Origin: Staphylococcus borealis
Lineage (GTDB): Bacteria > Bacillota > Bacilli > Staphylococcales > Staphylococcaceae
Direction of reading: 5' to 3'
DNA: 64,000 nucleotides
Assembly: GCF_001224225.1 (NCBI RefSeq)
Contig: NZ_CUEE01000002.1
Span: 293,444-357,443, forward strand
In this document: positions 60,524 through 64,000 of the stretch, one piece after another
Layout: each line of letters opens with the position of its first letter
Numbering within the stretch: the first letter of the stretch is position 1
The notes under the pieces: model-generated
The model's input: the letters and a program-made list of their open reading frames with translations, nothing else
Told to the model about the DNA's origin: nothing
The model's database searches: none
Program-made: the position numbers and the translations under genes

Positions 60524-63229
60524 ATGACTTCAAACATTAAGCAACAAGCTAAAAAGACATTTGAAGCGAATGGACAGTCATATACGTATTATGATTTAAA
60601 GAGTTTAGAAGACCAAGGCTTAACGAAAGTAAGTAAATTACCTTATTCAATTCGTGTTTTATTAGAATCTGTTTTAAGACAAGAAGATGAATTTGTCATT
60701 ACAGATGAACATATTAAAGCTTTGGGTAACTTTGGTAAGGAAGGGAACGAAGGTGAAGTACCTTTTAAACCATCTCGTGTTATTTTACAAGACTTCACAG
60801 GTGTTCCTGCAGTAGTAGACTTGGCATCATTACGTAAAGCAATGAACGATGTTGGTGGGGATATTAATAAAATCAACCCAGAAGTACCAGTAGACTTAGT
60901 TATTGACCACTCTGTTCAAGTTGATAGCTATGCTAATCCAGATGCATTAGAAAGAAACATGAAATTAGAATTTGAACGTAACTATGAACGTTATCAATTT
61001 TTAAATTGGGCAACTAAAGCATTTGATAACTATAATGCTGTTCCCCCTGCGACAGGTATTGTTCACCAAGTAAACCTAGAATATCTTGCAAATGTGGTAC
61101 ACGTTCGTGACGTTGATGGAGAACAAACGGCATTTCCAGACACACTAGTAGGAACTGACTCTCATACAACGATGATTAATGGTATTGGTGTACTTGGTTG
61201 GGGTGTTGGTGGTATCGAAGCTGAAGCGGGGATGTTAGGCCAACCATCATATTTCCCAATTCCTGAAGTAATTGGTGTACGTTTAACTAATTCATTACCT
61301 CAAGGTTCAACAGCTACTGATTTAGCCTTACGTGTAACACAAGAACTACGTAAAAAAGGTGTAGTAGGCAAATTTGTTGAATTCTTTGGACCAGGTGTAA
61401 CGGATCTACCTTTAGCAGACCGTGCAACAATTGCCAACATGGCGCCTGAATATGGTGCAACTTGTGGTTTCTTCCCGGTTGACGAAGAATCACTTAAATA
61501 TATGAGATTAACTGGACGTAAAGAAGAACATGTTGAATTAGTAAAAGCATACTTAGAGCAAAATAATATGTTCTTCACTGTAGATAAAGAGGATCCAGAA
61601 TACACAGATGTTATCGATTTAGATTTATCAACTGTTGAAGCTTCACTATCAGGTCCAAAGCGTCCACAAGATTTAATTTTCTTAAGTGATATGAAGAAAG
61701 AATTTGAAAAATCTGTTACTGCACCAGCTGGTAACCAAGGACACGGATTAGATCAAAGTGAATTTGATAAAAAAGCAGATATTCAATTTACAGATGGATC
61801 TACTGCAACAATGAAAACAGGTGATATAGCTATTGCAGCGATAACATCATGTACAAATACATCTAACCCATATGTTATGTTAGGTGCAGGATTAGTTGCT
61901 AAAAAAGCTGTTGAAAAAGGCCTAAAAGTACCTGAATTTGTTAAGACGTCATTAGCACCGGGTTCAAAAGTTGTAACTGGTTACTTACGTGATTCTGGTT
62001 TACAAGAATACCTTGATGATTTAGGTTTCAACTTAGTTGGTTACGGTTGTACAACATGTATTGGTAACTCTGGACCGTTATTACCAGAAATTGAAAAAGC
62101 AGTGGCTGAAGAAGATTTATTAGTAACATCCGTATTATCTGGTAACCGTAACTTTGAAGGTCGTATTCATCCATTAGTTAAAGCAAACTATTTAGCTTCA
62201 CCTCAATTAGTAGTAGCTTATGCATTAGCTGGTACAGTTGATATTGATTTACAAAATGAACCTATCGGTAAAGGTAAAGATGGTGAAGATGTATACTTAA
62301 ATGATATTTGGCCTACTATTCAAGAAGTTGCGGATACTGTAGATAGTGTTGTAACACCTGAACTATTCTTAGAAGAATATAAAAATGTATATAACAACAA
62401 TGAAATGTGGAATGAAATCGATGTAACAGATGCTCCTTTATATGATTTCGATCCAAACTCAACATATATCCAAAATCCATCATTCTTCCAAGGTTTATCT
62501 AAAGAACCGGGTACAATTGAACCGCTTAAAGACTTAAGAGTAATGGGTAAATTTGGTGACTCAGTAACGACTGACCACATCTCTCCAGCAGGTGCTATCG
62601 GTAAAGATACACCAGCAGGTAAATATTTATTAGATCACGATGTACCTATTAGAAACTTTAATTCATATGGTTCTCGTCGTGGTAACCATGAAGTAATGGT
62701 AAGAGGTACATTTGCGAATATTCGTATTAAAAACCAATTAGCGCCAGGTACTGAAGGTGGATTCACAACATATTGGCCAACTGATGAAGTAATGCCAATT
62801 TATGATGCTGCTATGAAATATAAAGAAGACGGTACTGGTTTAGCTGTTTTAGCAGGAAATGATTACGGTATGGGTTCTTCTCGTGACTGGGCTGCTAAAG
62901 GTACAAACTTATTAGGCGTTAAAACAGTTATCGCTCAAAGTTATGAACGTATTCACCGTTCTAACTTAGTTATGATGGGTGTATTACCTTTACAATTTAA
63001 AGATGGTGATTCAGCTGATTCACTTGGTTTAGATGGTAGAGAAGCAATTTCAGTAGACATCGATGAAACTGTTCGTCCTCATGATATTGTTAAAGTTCAC
63101 GCTAAAAAAGAAAATGGCGACGTTGTTGATTTTGAAGCAATCGTCCGCTTCGATTCTCTAGTTGAATTAGATTACTATCGTCATGGTGGTATTTTGCAAA
63201 TGGTTTTAAGAAACAAATTAGCACAATAA
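60524..63229 (+). CDS. acnA: Aconitate hydratase
   Basis: TCA-cycle citrate/isocitrate isomerase. [4Fe-4S] cysteines lie in [10 protein letters not shown] (about 443) and YGCTTCIGN (about 509 and 512). The C-terminal swivel contains [11 protein letters not shown] and [10 protein letters not shown]. 901 aa. aggggga RBS. Confidence 0.97.
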   Translation: MTSNIKQQAKKTFEANGQSYTYYDLKSLEDQGLTKVSKLPYSIRVLLESVLRQEDEFVITDEHIKALGNFGKEGNEGEVPFKPSRVILQDFTGVPAVVDLASLRKAMNDVGGDINKINPEVPVDLVIDHSVQVDSYANPDALERNMKLEFERNYERYQFLNWATKAFDNYNAVPPATGIVHQVNLEYLANVVHVRDVDGEQTAFPDTLVGTDSHTTMINGIGVLGWGVGGIEAEAGMLGQPSYFPIPEVIGVRLTNSLPQGSTATDLALRVTQELRKKGVVGKFVEFFGPGVTDLPLADRATIANMAPEYGATCGFFPVDEESLKYMRLTGRKEEHVELVKAYLEQNNMFFTVDKEDPEYTDVIDLDLSTVEASLSGPKRPQDLIFLSDMKKEFEKSVTAPAGNQGHGLDQSEFDKKADIQFTDGSTATMKTGDIAIAAITSCTNTSNPYVMLGAGLVAKKAVEKGLKVPEFVKTSLAPGSKVVTGYLRDSGLQEYLDDLGFNLVGYGCTTCIGNSGPLLPEIEKAVAEEDLLVTSVLSGNRNFEGRIHPLVKANYLASPQLVVAYALAGTVDIDLQNEPIGKGKDGEDVYLNDIWPTIQEVADTVDSVVTPELFLEEYKNVYNNNEMWNEIDVTDAPLYDFDPNSTYIQNPSFFQGLSKEPGTIEPLKDLRVMGKFGDSVTTDHISPAGAIGKDTPAGKYLLDHDVPIRNFNSYGSRRGNHEVMVRGTFANIRIKNQLAPGTEGGFTTYWPTDEVMPIYDAAMKYKEDGTGLAVLAGNDYGMGSSRDWAAKGTNLLGVKTVIAQSYERIHRSNLVMMGVLPLQFKDGDSADSLGLDGREAISVDIDETVRPHDIVKVHAKKENGDVVDFEAIVRFDSLVELDYYRHGGILQMVLRNKLAQ

Positions 63230-63242
63230 ATTAATATGGGAA

Positions 63243-63277
63243 GCCATGCTGACTTTATGTTGGCATGGTTTTTTTAT
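63243..63277 (+). terminator. acnA terminator
   Basis: gccatgc with ggcatgg, then seven Ts. Confidence 0.8.
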
Positions 63278-63320
63278 GTTAATATGAATTGTGAATGATA
63301 TAGGAAAGAGGTACGAATGA

Positions 63321-63791
63321 ATGATATACAGTATGACTGAAATTGAAGCTAGATATCAAGAAACAGATAAAATGGGTGTGATTTACCATGGGAATTACGC
63401 TACATGGTTTGAAGTTGCACGAACAGATTATATTCGTAAGCTAGGCTTTAGTTATGCAGACATGGAGAGAGAGGGTATCATTTCTCCGGTTGTAGACCTT
63501 CAAATTAAATATAAAAAATCAATTTTTTATCCTGAAAAAGTAACAATCAAAACATGGGTTGAACAATATTCAAGGCTTAAATCAGTTTATTGTTATGAAG
63601 TTTATAATGAAAATGGGGAACTTGCGACAACGGGATCTACACAATTAATTTGTATGAAATCAAGTAATTTTCGTCCAATAAGGTTAGATCGCTATTTTCC
63701 AGAATGGCATAAAACATATAGTCACGTTGATAAATTGAATCAAGAAGAAAAAGATTTTGAAGTGACACAACCAAGCGATCTTGAAATTTAA
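63321..63791 (+). CDS. Acyl-CoA thioesterase, YbgC/4HBT type
   Basis: Hot-dog fold enzyme. ETDKMGVIYHGNYATWFEVARTDYIR contains the 4HBT active-site Asp and the YHxNYxxWFE motif. 156 aa. ATG 63321 with gaaagaggt; ATG 63317 is out of frame. Natural acyl group unknown. Confidence 0.85.
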   Translation: MIYSMTEIEARYQETDKMGVIYHGNYATWFEVARTDYIRKLGFSYADMEREGIISPVVDLQIKYKKSIFYPEKVTIKTWVEQYSRLKSVYCYEVYNENGELATTGSTQLICMKSSNFRPIRLDRYFPEWHKTYSHVDKLNQEEKDFEVTQPSDLEI

Positions 63792-63798
63792 ATAAAAT

Positions 63799-64000
63799 AA
63801 AAGAGGCTGGGACATAATTCCTAGCAAAAATGCCAGTAAATGAGTTTTTTATAAATTCATTTACTGGCTTCTTTATATACAATACTTCGTATTGTTGGCT
63901 CGCTTTCTTAGGGGACAGCTTCAGCCTGTAGTCCTCTAAAGAAATTCTTAGATGAATATTCACTCATTATAGTTGCGACGCTTTCCTGTGGGAAAGGCTC
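63799..64000. repeat. interspersed repeat with hairpins at window end
   Basis: Hairpin gccagtaaatga/ttcatttactggc and the hairpin aggggacagcttcagcctgtagtcctc are repeats common in staphylococcal intergenic DNA. gaggctgggacat precedes. No gene; the small minus-strand frame 63637-63963 is a shadow. Confidence 0.55.

Overview
The window is about 64 kb of low-GC Firmicute chromosome and fits Staphylococcus. Gene order (mutS-mutL-glpPFKD-miaA-hfq-glnRA, then lysC/hom-thrC-thrB, katA, rpmG, rpsN, guaC, lexA/sosA, tkt, sbcDC, mscL, a BCCT carrier, acnA) and protein sequences match the staphylococcal core. SosA and the SOS, PerR, Zur and GlnR boxes agree with this. Small differences from S. aureus (for example an 882-aa MutS and a 332-aa MiaA) and the accessory block suggest a coagulase-negative species, but I cannot name it from sequence alone.

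Layout. 1-18.5 kb: end of a ThiW transporter gene, mismatch repair (mutS, mutL), the glycerol regulon (glpP, glpF, glpK, glpD) with RNA stem-loops suited to GlpP antitermination, a serine hydrolase, miaA/hfq, a thiol peroxidase, hflX, a PLP lyase and glnRA with a perfect GlnR box. 18.5-26.2 kb: an accessory block. It holds four tandem remnants of a phage head module, each pairing a C-terminal piece of a MuF/SPP1-gp7-like minor head protein (or its toxin-like tail alone) with a small downstream gene that looks like an immunity partner. The pieces are joined by a conserved double-hairpin leader and copies of a phage scaffold gene. Three different tail families occur. Most tails are broken, while two partner genes and one tail ORF are intact. 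A MITE-like repeat sits at the same position in two scaffold copies. Two clusters of tiny membrane-peptide and DNA-binding genes accompany the array.

26.2-36.2 kb: threonine aldolase, cardiolipin synthase, an ABC exporter with a DesKR-like two-component system, secreted nuclease and a NERD protein. 36.2-42.3 kb: aspartokinase diverging from hom-thrC-thrB, then a HAD phosphatase. 42.4-64 kb: LysP-like permease, PerR-controlled katA, rpmG, a Zur-box-linked but frameshifted rpsN, guaC, a CAP-domain protein, lexA diverging from sosA, tkt, yneF, ccdC-like gene, SOS-controlled sbcDC, mscL, BCCT betaine carrier, acnA and a thioesterase.

How it works together: the SOS genes (lexA, sosA, sbcDC) share LexA boxes. 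glpFKD import and oxidise glycerol under GlpP. Metal and oxidant sensing is written into promoters (PerR at katA, Zur at rpsN, a Fur-like box before acnA). Family-interspersed hairpin repeats fill most long gaps and probably end many transcripts.
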